In this document: one piece after another, positions 24,520 through 33,532 of the stretch
How positions within the stretch are numbered: position 1 is the first letter of the stretch
Layout: every line of letters begins with the position of its first letter
Assembly (NCBI RefSeq): GCF_964253085.1
Contig: NZ_CAXUQH020000001.1
Coordinates: 496,001-560,000, forward strand
Length of the DNA: 64,000 bases
Source of the DNA: Paenibacillus_E sp964253085
GTDB lineage: Bacteria > Bacillota > Bacilli > Paenibacillales > NBRC-103111
Direction of reading: 5' to 3'
Notes under the pieces: generated by a model
The model's input: the letters and a program-made list of their open reading frames with translations, nothing else
Told to the model about the DNA's origin: nothing
The model's database searches: none
Translations under genes and position numbers: made by a program

Positions 24520-25527
24520 ATGTCAACAAGACTTGCACATGCCTACAAAAAAACAATTCCCACCTTGTCCAAACAAAACGGAGCTGCACAGAAGCTATTG
24601 GCATTTGCCAGTTTAATCATGCTCGTTCTCATTTTTTCCATCTCGTCGAGCAACTTTTTCCAATTCGATAACCTCATTGCTATTATGCTCTCAACCGCCG
24701 TTATCGGGGTTCTAGCGTTAGGCTCTACGTTCGTTATCATCACCTCGGGGATCGATTTGGCCGTTGGAACCGTGATGACCTTTTCCTCCGTCATGGCCGG
24801 CGTGATCATCACGACGTGGCAGCTCCCGATGCCGCTCGGCATTGTCGGAGGCATTCTGACTGGGGCTGTCTGCGGACTCATTAGCGGGCTGCTTGTAGCT
24901 AAAATGAAAATTCCGCCCTTCATCGCAACGCTTGCCATGATGATGGTGACGAAGGGCTTATCGCTTGTCATATCGGGAACGAAGCCGATTTATTTTAACG
25001 ATACGCCTGCATTCACGAAGATTTCGATGGGCTCACTAGTTAGCGACATTTTCCCAGGTGTGGAAATTCCGAACGCGATTCTCGTGTTCTTCGGCGCTGC
25101 GATCATAGCCAGTATTATTTTGACCAAAACGATCATTGGCCGTTACAACTTTGCCCTAGGCAGCAATGAAGAATCTACTAGGCTTTCTGGCGTCAACGTG
25201 GACTACTGGAAAATCGTCATTTACACACTAACAGGTGTGTTCAGCGGAATTGCCGGCATCATGATGGCCTCTCGCCTCAACTCAGCGCAGCCTGCACTTG
25301 GATCTGGCTATGAGCTCGAAGCCATCGCAGCCGTGGTCATTGGGGGCACGTCCCTCAGCGGGGGCAAAGGTTCCATCCTTGGAACCGTCATCGGTGCGCT
25401 GATCATGAGTGTGCTGACGAATGGACTTCGTATTTTATCCGTGAAGCAGGAGTGGCAGACGGTAATTGTCGGGATCGTCATTGTGCTGGCGGTATACGCA
25501 GATATGATGCGCCGCCGCAAGAAATAA
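24520..25527 (+). CDS. RbsC-type sugar ABC transporter permease
   Basis: A 335-aa permease with 8-10 helices. Family markers are LGSTFVIITSGIDLAVGTVM, the conserved loop RYNFALGSNEESTRLSGVNV and GGTSLSGGKGSILGT. The start at 24520 has AGGAGG 6 bp upstream, just after the ATPase stop. It forms the membrane channel for the RbsA-like ATPase and the binding protein that follows. Confidence 0.95.
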   Translation: MSTRLAHAYKKTIPTLSKQNGAAQKLLAFASLIMLVLIFSISSSNFFQFDNLIAIMLSTAVIGVLALGSTFVIITSGIDLAVGTVMTFSSVMAGVIITTWQLPMPLGIVGGILTGAVCGLISGLLVAKMKIPPFIATLAMMMVTKGLSLVISGTKPIYFNDTPAFTKISMGSLVSDIFPGVEIPNAILVFFGAAIIASIILTKTIIGRYNFALGSNEESTRLSGVNVDYWKIVIYTLTGVFSGIAGIMMASRLNSAQPALGSGYELEAIAAVVIGGTSLSGGKGSILGTVIGALIMSVLTNGLRILSVKQEWQTVIVGIVIVLAVYADMMRRRKK

Positions 25528-25592
25528 CCTTGGTATTCACTCCGTCAGGAGTCCTATACAACCAAAAATTGAGAAGCAAGGGGCGAGGTACA

Positions 25593-26594
25593 GTGCTTAA
25601 ACGGACAAAGAAATTGGCTGTTGCATCATCTTTGGTATTGCTGTCAGCCATTTTATTGAGTGCATGCAGTTCCACGACGAAAACAGCGACATCCACAGCG
25701 GGATCAACGACAACAGTAAAGTCAGATAAAATCTATATTCCGGTCATCTCCAAGGGCTTCCAGCACCAGTTCTGGCAAGCGGTGAAGCAAGGCGCAGAGA
25801 AAGCAGCGAAGGAATTCAATGTGGAGATTACATTTGAAGGTCCTGAGACAGAAACACAGGTGGATAAGCAAATTGAAATGCTGCAAGCTGCACTGGGCAA
25901 AAAGCCACAGGCCATCGCATTCGCTGCCCTTGACAGTAAGGCGGCGACGCCGCTGCTCGAGAAGGCCAAAGCAAGCAAAATCCCGGTCATCGGCTTCGAC
26001 TCCGGTGTGGATAGCGACATTCCGGTGACGACTGCCGCTACTGATAATAAAGCGGCTGCTGCGCTCGCCGCCGACAAAATGGCTGCGCTTATCGGAGGCG
26101 AAGGCGAAATCGCACTTGTCGTGCATGACCAAACGAGCCGCACAGGGATCGATCGTCGAGATGGCTTCACGAATCAGATCAAAGCAAAATATCCGAACAT
26201 CAAAATCGTCGATACCCAATACGGCGGTGGCGACCAGCTCAAATCAACAGACTTAGCCAAAGCGATTGTTCAAGCACACCCGAATATCAAAGGCTTCTTC
26301 GGTGCCAATGAAGGTTCAGCTATCGGTGTTCTGAATGCGGTGACTGAGCTCAAGAAAGACAAAATCGTTGTTATCGGTTACGACTCCGGCAAACAACAAA
26401 TGGATGCCATCCGCAGCGGTAAAATGGCTGGGGCGATTACGCAAGATCCGATCGGCATCGGCTATTGGTCCGTAAAAGCGGCCGTGCAAGCGATCAAAGG
26501 CGAAACAGTTGCCAAAAACATCGATACAGGTTTCCACTGGTATGACAAAACGAACATTGATGCTGCGGATATCAAGCCGCTACTTTACGAATAA
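25593..26594 (+). CDS. RbsB-type sugar-binding lipoprotein
   Basis: A 333-aa substrate-binding protein with a lipoprotein signal (lipobox LLSAC near residue 25) and a two-lobe periplasmic-binding fold of the LacI/RbsB type (about residues 47-330). The lobes start at KIYIPVISKGFQHQFWQ and the hinge crosses near KNIDTGFHWYDKT. A GTG at 25593 after GGGGCGAGGT is the likely start. Of the proteins in this window it most resembles the membrane-anchored binding protein at 40193, with matching phrases such as FWQxxxQG, AAKE(F/Y)N and IKG(F/I)FGxNE, so both may bind the same kind of sugar. Confidence 0.92.
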   Translation: MLKRTKKLAVASSLVLLSAILLSACSSTTKTATSTAGSTTTVKSDKIYIPVISKGFQHQFWQAVKQGAEKAAKEFNVEITFEGPETETQVDKQIEMLQAALGKKPQAIAFAALDSKAATPLLEKAKASKIPVIGFDSGVDSDIPVTTAATDNKAAAALAADKMAALIGGEGEIALVVHDQTSRTGIDRRDGFTNQIKAKYPNIKIVDTQYGGGDQLKSTDLAKAIVQAHPNIKGFFGANEGSAIGVLNAVTELKKDKIVVIGYDSGKQQMDAIRSGKMAGAITQDPIGIGYWSVKAAVQAIKGETVAKNIDTGFHWYDKTNIDAADIKPLLYE

Positions 26595-26654
26595 AAACGA
26601 CATCATGCGACGTTATATTTAAATTGGAAATGAATTAGAAAAACTGTCTGCAGG

Positions 26655-26695
26655 AAGCATCTTTCACGCTAACATGGTGAATGATGCTTTTTTTT
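26655..26695 (+). terminator. Terminator of the RbsACB-like operon
   Basis: AAGCATC(T)TTCAC pairs with GTGAA(T)GATGCTT and is followed by a run of eight T. It separates this operon from the YesN gene. Confidence 0.88.
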
Positions 26696-26724
26696 GCTGC
26701 GTAGTTAAGTTCTCGGGATGATTG

Positions 26725-26752
26725 TTGATTCATGCTCGTTAATGTGTACAAT
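26725..26752 (+). promoter_or_regulatory. Likely promoter of the first YesN-YesM pair
   Basis: TTGATT, a 16-bp spacer and TACAAT match a sigma-A promoter moderately. It lies about 80 bp before the regulator ATG. The extended GTGTACAAT resembles the promoter before the second pair. Confidence 0.5.
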
Positions 26753-26833
26753 TAACTTTAAAATCCGACAGAGACCGATACATCGTTCAATCTAAAAGTG
26801 GGAAGCTATGTATAGTCCACAAAGGAGTAAGTC

Positions 26834-28381
26834 ATGGAGACGTATTGCAAGATATTAATTGTTGATGATGAGATGCTAGTTCGTCAAGGGATCAGACATC
26901 TTCTCGATTGGGAAAGCGAAGGATTCCAGATTGTCGGCGAGGCTTCTAACGGTCAGGATGCGCTTGACATGGTCAAGCGACTCGAACCCAACCTGATCCT
27001 GACAGATATTGTTATGCCGGTTATGAGTGGAGAGGAATTGGTCAGAGTTGTGAAAGGCCTCTATCCAGAGATTGAAATCGTGGTGCTCAGCAGCTACGGT
27101 GAATTTGAGTATGTGCGCTCTACGTTTCAGAATGGTGTAGCAGATTATTTATTAAAACCTAAATTAGATGCAAATTCGCTGTTAGCTGTATTAAAAAAGA
27201 CCGTACAAGGGATGCCAGCCTTTCGACACATGGACTTTACGAATGAAAAAGGACAGTCTGTCGACTATGTGTTGGACAGGCTCATTTCCGGCTATGCCAT
27301 GGAGATGGAGGGTGCGGAGATCAGTACTCACTTCCCGTATCCTTGCTTTATTTTATTCGTTGCAGATATGCAAGATAGCTCATCTTCTTCGATGAAACGA
27401 AACGAGGAATGGATCGAAACCTTATTGAAAGGGTTGGTTCAGGATGCCGAGCAACCCTTTATCATTCATCGTTTGTCCCATCAAGACAGCCATGTCCGAT
27501 TTTTGCTGAATACAGAGGATGCTAGCAGAATGGATGCCATTCATTTATGTGAACAGGTAGTGGATTCTGGCGTAAGAGGGGGATCCTCCTTCTATGTGGC
27601 GCTTAGCAAAAATTTCAAGAAAATCGAAGAACTCCATGACGTATATACGCAAGATATTCTCAAAGTGTTGGATCACCGTTTCTTTTTATCGGATCAACAA
27701 CTGTTCTTTGCAGACGAACTGGTAGAACATGAAGGGAACGGAGAATCATTTGATTCGGAGGCGTTTAGCGCTGAACTGAATCATCAAGATTTTCAACAAG
27801 CTTTTGAACGTCTTGGCCGTTATGTAGCCTCCATGCCTGGCAGATTGGATACGGATATGTTCGAGTTTAAATCCTTTCTAGGCCACAGCCTATTCAATAT
27901 TATTGTCTCTTTACTGCATTTTCACTATGAGGCTAGAACGCTGGATGAAGCGAAGTATGAGTATTTCCGTGCCATTCATGAGGCCAAACATATCGGGGAA
28001 GTGCGTGCTCTTCTAGCCAAGTTTCTTAATGAGGCGACAGACTGTGTGACAGGAAACAAAACGAGTTCTCCGGGCATACAGAAGATTTTAATGTATCTGG
28101 ATGAGCATTTTACGGAACCGCTGACGCTGACAGAAGTAGCCAAACAGTTTCATTTCAACCCCTCCTATCTATCCAATTATTTCACCATTCATAATAAAGA
28201 AGGCTTCAATGAGTATTTGAATCGGATTCGGATCGAACGTGCGTGTGAATTACTAAGAGATAGCACGCATATGTCGATTTCAGAAATTAGCGCTCTTGTT
28301 GGCTACTCCGATCATAGTTACTTCACGAAAGTGTTTCGGAAGTTGATGGGGACTTCACCTAGCCACTATCGCAAAAAATGA
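26834..28381 (+). CDS. YesN-type AraC-family response regulator (pair 1)
   Basis: A 515-aa regulator. The receiver domain (about residues 5-122) has D11-D12, acceptor D58 in ILTDIVMP and LLKPK. A middle region of about 290 residues is not conserved. The C-terminal AraC domain (about 412-512) has two helix-turn-helix units, LTEVAKQFHFNPSYLSNYF and ISEISALVGYSDHSYFTKVF. It overlaps the kinase gene by 4 bp. Such pairs usually control the neighbouring sugar genes, here the binding protein, permeases and beta-galactosidase downstream. AAAGGAG precedes the start. Confidence 0.94.
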   Translation: METYCKILIVDDEMLVRQGIRHLLDWESEGFQIVGEASNGQDALDMVKRLEPNLILTDIVMPVMSGEELVRVVKGLYPEIEIVVLSSYGEFEYVRSTFQNGVADYLLKPKLDANSLLAVLKKTVQGMPAFRHMDFTNEKGQSVDYVLDRLISGYAMEMEGAEISTHFPYPCFILFVADMQDSSSSSMKRNEEWIETLLKGLVQDAEQPFIIHRLSHQDSHVRFLLNTEDASRMDAIHLCEQVVDSGVRGGSSFYVALSKNFKKIEELHDVYTQDILKVLDHRFFLSDQQLFFADELVEHEGNGESFDSEAFSAELNHQDFQQAFERLGRYVASMPGRLDTDMFEFKSFLGHSLFNIIVSLLHFHYEARTLDEAKYEYFRAIHEAKHIGEVRALLAKFLNEATDCVTGNKTSSPGIQKILMYLDEHFTEPLTLTEVAKQFHFNPSYLSNYFTIHNKEGFNEYLNRIRIERACELLRDSTHMSISEISALVGYSDHSYFTKVFRKLMGTSPSHYRKK

Positions 28382-30183
28382 AGACGAAGGGAATCATAAG
28401 ACATATGGGGGCATGGTTAAGAAAATTCTCCGATCAAAGCTTATTCAGTAAGTTGTTTCTTGTGATGGTGCTTAGCATGATCACTGTCACGGTGGCGACT
28501 TCTTGGGTTACCGTGCAAATGTCGGAAAAGCTTTTTGTGAAGACATTTAGTATCACAAATTCCAAAATAATTGAACAAATTAAAAGCGGTTTGGAATCCA
28601 TTCATTATTCAAATGTAAATATTGTCGTTAACGCAGCGCAAAGCGGCGCGATTAAGAGTTTTCTGACCGAAGGAGATACCGATTCGGTAACCAACTTCAA
28701 GGTGGCCTTCGGTATGAGCGAACAGATGAAGCGAATCCAGTCGGGCATTGGAGCCAAGAACATTGGGATGATCATTTCGGGCATAAATGGCAAAAACTAT
28801 ACGAGCGACCGTACCTACTGGTCAGGTTCTTTGGCGGATTTAGGGCGAAATCCGATTACACAAGAGTCGCGGAACCAGCCAGGACGCTTGTTATACAGCT
28901 ATTTGGATGAAGGGAGGCCAGGTTCTGGAGATCCAGGACTGGTTGCCGCCAAAGCTCTGACTGATCCTGTCAGTAAAGATTGGTATGGGACGCTTTATAT
29001 CATCATGAAAGAAAGCGATCTAAGATCCATTTATGCAAGCTTCACAAGTGATGGGAATGATGTGTTGATATTAGATCGTCAAGGTCTAATCGTTTCTAGC
29101 AATCGAGCTGAGCTGATCGGAACTACATCGAAAGAGCTCTTAGAGAGTGCCCAGAGGATTCGTCAGCATAACTTGGCCAATGATGAAATGGAGATGTCCG
29201 ATAAGGATGTCATTGTATTGGCTGGAGAGTTGCCGTTGTACGATTTTTACATCATGAATGTCATTGATAAGAAGGCGACACTTGGTCAAATGCTCAACAG
29301 GAAAGCGATTTTCTTCATTGTTGCGGGAATCGTTGCTATTGCTGTGCTCCTTGTGTATGTGATTACGCGGAGGCTGACGCTCTCGTTAAGAAAGCTTGTT
29401 AAGAAAATGTCCACGGTAACGAAAGAGAATTTTCATAATTATATGGCGGTAACGGGCACCTATGAGACAAGGGAACTTAGCCGATCCTTCAATTTCATGC
29501 TCGATGAGTTGAACGACTATATTAGTCAGCTTGTTGAAACGCAGAAAGAGCAGCGCAAGGCAGAATTAGCCGCGCTGCAGCAGCAGATTAATCCGCATTT
29601 TTTATATAATACGCTAGCTTCTGTTAACATCCTTGTTCAGCGAGGGAGCCAAGAGTCCGCCACGCAAACGATTCATGCGCTTATTTCTCTCCTGCAGAAT
29701 ACCATCAGCAATGTCAAAGAAACGATTCCCGTTGTGCAAGAGTTGGTGAATTTAAAGCATTACGTATTCATTAATCAGATTCGTTATGGCCAAGGGATTA
29801 AGGTTGATTACTTTGTTTCACCGGACTGCTTCCCTGCGCAAGTGCCTAATTTGATGCTGCAACCTTTTATTGAGAATGCTTTTTTTCATGCTTTTAATAA
29901 GAAAGGTACGGGATATATTTATGTCATCATCACGAAAGAGAGGGATACGCTGCTCTGTGAAGTCGTTGACAATGGGGATGGCATGGAACTTTCTAACGAA
30001 GCGGATGAGATGCCGAATCCCACAAGTGCAAGGCAAATGTTCACAGGAATTGGTATTCGTAATGTTCATGATCGCCTGGTTCTTTTGTACGGAGAAGAAT
30101 ATGGGGTTGCGATAACAAGCACGTTGGGACAAGGGACGAAAGTATCGATTACCCTTCCATGGCGTACAGAACAGTACACGTAG
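28378..30183 (+). CDS. YesM-type sensor histidine kinase (pair 1)
   Basis: A 601-aa membrane kinase. A helix near residues 22-45 and another near 307-327 flank a large extracellular sensor domain of the dCache type (about 50-300). HAMP, the His-kinase motif QQINPHFLYNTL and an ATPase domain with DNGDGM and GIGIRNVHDR follow. It is the partner of the preceding YesN protein. It probably senses an oligosaccharide directly or through the binding protein encoded next. Confidence 0.94.
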   Translation: MKTKGIIRHMGAWLRKFSDQSLFSKLFLVMVLSMITVTVATSWVTVQMSEKLFVKTFSITNSKIIEQIKSGLESIHYSNVNIVVNAAQSGAIKSFLTEGDTDSVTNFKVAFGMSEQMKRIQSGIGAKNIGMIISGINGKNYTSDRTYWSGSLADLGRNPITQESRNQPGRLLYSYLDEGRPGSGDPGLVAAKALTDPVSKDWYGTLYIIMKESDLRSIYASFTSDGNDVLILDRQGLIVSSNRAELIGTTSKELLESAQRIRQHNLANDEMEMSDKDVIVLAGELPLYDFYIMNVIDKKATLGQMLNRKAIFFIVAGIVAIAVLLVYVITRRLTLSLRKLVKKMSTVTKENFHNYMAVTGTYETRELSRSFNFMLDELNDYISQLVETQKEQRKAELAALQQQINPHFLYNTLASVNILVQRGSQESATQTIHALISLLQNTISNVKETIPVVQELVNLKHYVFINQIRYGQGIKVDYFVSPDCFPAQVPNLMLQPFIENAFFHAFNKKGTGYIYVIITKERDTLLCEVVDNGDGMELSNEADEMPNPTSARQMFTGIGIRNVHDRLVLLYGEEYGVAITSTLGQGTKVSITLPWRTEQYT

Positions 30184-30363
30184 AAGTATAAAAAACTAAA
30201 ATAAATACAAAATATAAAAATAATACAAATGAACGATGGAGGATGGGATTTCAGACACAATAAAAACGCTAATTTCAGTAAATTTCGTTCTAACAAGACG
30301 ATTTGCCCAAATGATATTATCTATAAGTAAGCACTTACAAATTCAAATCATCAGGGGGATCAT

Positions 30364-31671
30364 ATGAAGAAGAAAATTTCTACGGTTTTACTTGCAAGTT
30401 TTATGCTTTTGACGGCATGTTCAAGTAATTCGTCAGACACATCATCAACGACTACTCCTAGCGGCGGTGCTGCAAGCACTAGTAAAGAAATTACCGTTTG
30501 GGCATGGGATAAGAACTTTAATATCGCAGCAATGAACCTAGCGAAAGACGCTTATGCCAAGGATCATCCTGATGTGAAGATCAATGTTGTTGAATATGCA
30601 CAAGATGACATTATTCAAAAGATGAACACTGGTTTGAACTCTGGTTCAAAGTCAGGCCTTCCGAATGTTGTATTGATTGAAGATTATCGTGCACAAAGCT
30701 TTTTGAAAACATATCCAGATGCATTCGCAGATATGTCCGCATCCATTAAGGCTTCGGATTTCGCTGAATACAAGTTAGGCCCAACGAGCTTGAATGGCAA
30801 ACAATACGGTGTGCCATTTGACTCCGGTGTTACTGGTCTTTACGTACGTAGAGATTATTTGGAAACAGCTGGCTATAAAGTTGATGATTTGAAAAATATC
30901 GATTGGCAGAAATTCATTGAAGTCGGTAAAGCGGTTAAAGCCAAAACAGGTAAAGATTTGCTGACGCAAGATCCAAATGATCTTGGTTTGATCCGTATGA
31001 TGATTCAATCCGCAGGCGCTTGGTATCTGAAAAGTGACGGCACGACCCCAGATCTGAAAGACAACGCTGTGTTGAAAGAAGCTTTCGAAACATACAAAGA
31101 AATCATGAACGCGAACATTGTTAAAATCAACTCGGATTGGAACTCCTTCCTAGCTGGATTCAATAGCGGTGCTGTTGCTTCTGTTCCGACAGGTAACTGG
31201 ATTACGCCATCGGTTAAATCACAAGCTGATCAATCCGGTAAATGGGCAGTTGTTCCTTTTCCTAAGTTGAAAAATACAGCTAGTTCCGTTAACGCATCTA
31301 ACCTAGGGGGAAGCTCCTGGTATGTATTGAACAGTACGGGGAAAGATACCGCTGCTGATTTCCTTGGAAAAACACTCGGTTCTGATGTGAATTTGTATCA
31401 AAAATTAGTGACAGACGTAGGGGTTGTTGGTACTTATAAACCTGCTGCGCAAGGTGAAGCTTATACGAAAGCCGATGATTTCTTCGGAGGTCAAAAGGTG
31501 ATTTCTGATTTCGCAACATGGACGGCTCAAATTCCTAAAGTCAACTATGGTCTGCATACGTATGCGATTGAAGATATTCTCAAAGTTGAGATGCAAAACT
31601 ACCTGAAGGGTAAAGACATCGCAAAAGTATTCAGTGATGCTCAGTCCCAAGCAGAATCCCAACTTAAGTAA
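30364..31671 (+). CDS. Carbohydrate ABC transporter binding lipoprotein
   Basis: A 435-aa lipoprotein (lipobox LLTAC, cysteine near residue 20) of the MalE/UgpB extracellular solute-binding type. The mature protein starts with a Ser/Thr linker, then ITVWAWDKNFN, and has the family block GSGKxGLPNV-like (SGSKSGLPNVVLIED) with two lobes. GGGGG lies just before the ATG. Its position before two permeases and a GH2 beta-galactosidase suggests a beta-galactoside as substrate; this is inference. Confidence 0.92.
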   Translation: MKKKISTVLLASFMLLTACSSNSSDTSSTTTPSGGAASTSKEITVWAWDKNFNIAAMNLAKDAYAKDHPDVKINVVEYAQDDIIQKMNTGLNSGSKSGLPNVVLIEDYRAQSFLKTYPDAFADMSASIKASDFAEYKLGPTSLNGKQYGVPFDSGVTGLYVRRDYLETAGYKVDDLKNIDWQKFIEVGKAVKAKTGKDLLTQDPNDLGLIRMMIQSAGAWYLKSDGTTPDLKDNAVLKEAFETYKEIMNANIVKINSDWNSFLAGFNSGAVASVPTGNWITPSVKSQADQSGKWAVVPFPKLKNTASSVNASNLGGSSWYVLNSTGKDTAADFLGKTLGSDVNLYQKLVTDVGVVGTYKPAAQGEAYTKADDFFGGQKVISDFATWTAQIPKVNYGLHTYAIEDILKVEMQNYLKGKDIAKVFSDAQSQAESQLK

Positions 31672-31695
31672 GTTTCTCTTCCCATTAACCTATGG

Positions 31696-31752
31696 AACGC
31701 TGACCTCTGAATTGCAAATATGCAAAGCAGGGGACAGCGTTTCGATTTTTCA
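31696..31752 (+). terminator. Intra-operon hairpin after the binding-protein gene
   Basis: AACGCTG(A)CCTCTG pairs with CAG(G)GG(A)CAGCGTT and is followed, after 4 bases, by TTTTT. It lies between the binding protein and the permeases. Such hairpins usually stop part of the transcription or protect the upstream mRNA, so that the binding protein is made in excess. Confidence 0.7.
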
Positions 31753-31781
31753 TCGTAAATAATGGAAGGATTTGAATTCTA

Positions 31782-32660
31782 ATGAACTACTCGATGCGTA
31801 GCCGTGCAAAGCTTACGGGATGGCTGTTTATCGCTATTGCCGTATTGATGATATGTTTGTTTTACTTTTATCCCATGATTCAAGCATTGCTGCTATCCTT
31901 TAAAACAGGCGCGGGTGCGAATCTACATTTCAACGGGATCAGCAACTATAAGCGGCTCTTTAGCGATAAGACTTTTATTACTGCCGTGAAGAATACGTTT
32001 ATCTATTTGATTATCCAGGTGCCGGTAATGATCATTCTTTCAATGATGATTTCCGTGTTGTTAAATGACAGTAAGCTTCGTTTCAAAGGATTTTTCCGTA
32101 CAGCAATTTTCTTGCCTTGTGTAACTTCACTTGTTGCCTACTCGGTAGTTTTCAAATATTTATTTGGCAATGATGGTTTGATCAATATGGCTTTAATTAA
32201 GATTCACTTGATTTCACAGCCCATCGCATGGATTTCGGATCCTTTCTGGGCGAAAATTACGATTATCCTTGCCATTACATGGCGCTGGACAGGATATAAT
32301 ATGATTTTTTTCCTTTCCTCTTTGCAAAACATTGACAGCTCTATTTATGAGGCAGCTCGTATTGACGGAGCGTCTTCGATCAAGCAGTTTTTCTTTATTA
32401 CGTTTCCAATGCTTAAGCCTATTGTTCTCTTCACGTCCATTACCTCGACGATTGGTACCCTGCAATTGTTCGATGAGATTATGAATATTACGAAGGGTGG
32501 CCCAGGTAATTCTACCCTCTCCATATCGCAGTACATCTACAATCTTTCGTTTAAATACACACCTGATTTTGGCTATGCAGCAACAGTTTCCTACTCGGTT
32601 GTTGTCATGATCATTGTGTTATCTGTCCTTCAAATCAAATTGGCGGGTGATAAAAAATGA
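31782..32660 (+). CDS. Carbohydrate ABC transporter permease, MalF/UgpA type
   Basis: A 292-aa permease with six helices. The cytoplasmic EAA loop reads YEAARIDGASSIKQFFFITFP, the contact for the ATPase. GGAAGG precedes the ATG. No ATPase gene lies in this operon, as is common for Bacillota sugar importers that share an MsmX-type ATPase. It overlaps the next permease by 4 bp. Confidence 0.93.
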   Translation: MNYSMRSRAKLTGWLFIAIAVLMICLFYFYPMIQALLLSFKTGAGANLHFNGISNYKRLFSDKTFITAVKNTFIYLIIQVPVMIILSMMISVLLNDSKLRFKGFFRTAIFLPCVTSLVAYSVVFKYLFGNDGLINMALIKIHLISQPIAWISDPFWAKITIILAITWRWTGYNMIFFLSSLQNIDSSIYEAARIDGASSIKQFFFITFPMLKPIVLFTSITSTIGTLQLFDEIMNITKGGPGNSTLSISQYIYNLSFKYTPDFGYAATVSYSVVVMIIVLSVLQIKLAGDKK

Positions 32661-33481
32661 TAGCTCTAAGACGTACAATCATATATATCTTTCTTTTTGC
32701 AGTGGCTGTAATATCCATATTTCCATTCCTATGGATGGTTATTAGTTCCACGAATCTGTCTGTGGACGTTACGCAGGGCAGAATGTTACCAGGAACGCAT
32801 TTCATGGACAACTTCCACAAATTAACGAAGTCAATCAATCTCGTTCCTGCACTTTGGAATTCATTGAGAATCTCGTTAGCTACAACGATCTTAGCCTTAG
32901 TGGTTGCTTCGCTAGCAGGTTATGCTTTTGAAATTTATCGGAGTAAAGCCAAGGATATCGTGTTTAATATCCTTCTTGTCTCCATGATGATTCCTTTCGC
33001 AGCGTTAATGGTTCCGCTTTACCAAATGTTTTCCAGCCTATCTCGTGCGGTCCCGTTTATCGGGATCAACACGATGAATGCGGTAGTCCTTCCGACATTT
33101 ACGACAGCGTTTCTCATTTTCTTCTTCCGTCAAAGCACGAAAATGTTTGCTAAAGAGCTTCTGGAAGCTGGGCGTATTGATGGATTGACGGAATTAGGAT
33201 TGTTTTTCCGTGTGTATATGCCGACAATGAAAACAACGTATTCAGCTGCCGCTATCATTACTTTTATGTCTAGCTGGAACAACTACTTGTGGCCGCTTAT
33301 TGTCTTGCAAACACCGGAGAAACGAACAATTCCTTTGTTGATTTCCAATTTGGGTTCGAGTTATTCACCGGATTTTGGGGTGATTATGACGGCAATTGTG
33401 ATCTCAACACTACCGACAGCGCTCGTATTTTTCTTAATGCAGAAACAATTTGTCGCTGGTATGGTAGGTTCTGTAAAATAG
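32657..33481 (+). CDS. Carbohydrate ABC transporter permease, MalG/UgpE type
   Basis: A 274-aa permease with six helices and an EAA loop LLEAGRIDGLTELGLFFRVY. It is the second half of the channel with the preceding permease. The stop is followed by a small hairpin and then by the beta-galactosidase gene. Confidence 0.93.
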   Translation: MIALRRTIIYIFLFAVAVISIFPFLWMVISSTNLSVDVTQGRMLPGTHFMDNFHKLTKSINLVPALWNSLRISLATTILALVVASLAGYAFEIYRSKAKDIVFNILLVSMMIPFAALMVPLYQMFSSLSRAVPFIGINTMNAVVLPTFTTAFLIFFFRQSTKMFAKELLEAGRIDGLTELGLFFRVYMPTMKTTYSAAAIITFMSSWNNYLWPLIVLQTPEKRTIPLLISNLGSSYSPDFGVIMTAIVISTLPTALVFFLMQKQFVAGMVGSVK

Positions 33482-33490
33482 TGCTTAATT

Positions 33491-33517
33491 AGAGACCCTT
33501 TTTGGGTCTTATTTTTT
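33491..33517 (+). terminator. Hairpin with T-run before the beta-galactosidase gene
   Basis: AGACCC pairs with GGGTCT around TTTTT and is followed by TATTTTTT. The stem is short, so read-through is likely. The ribosome site GGGAGG of the next gene starts right after it, which suggests graded expression. Confidence 0.6.
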
Positions 33518-33532
33518 GGGAGGCGTAGAAAA

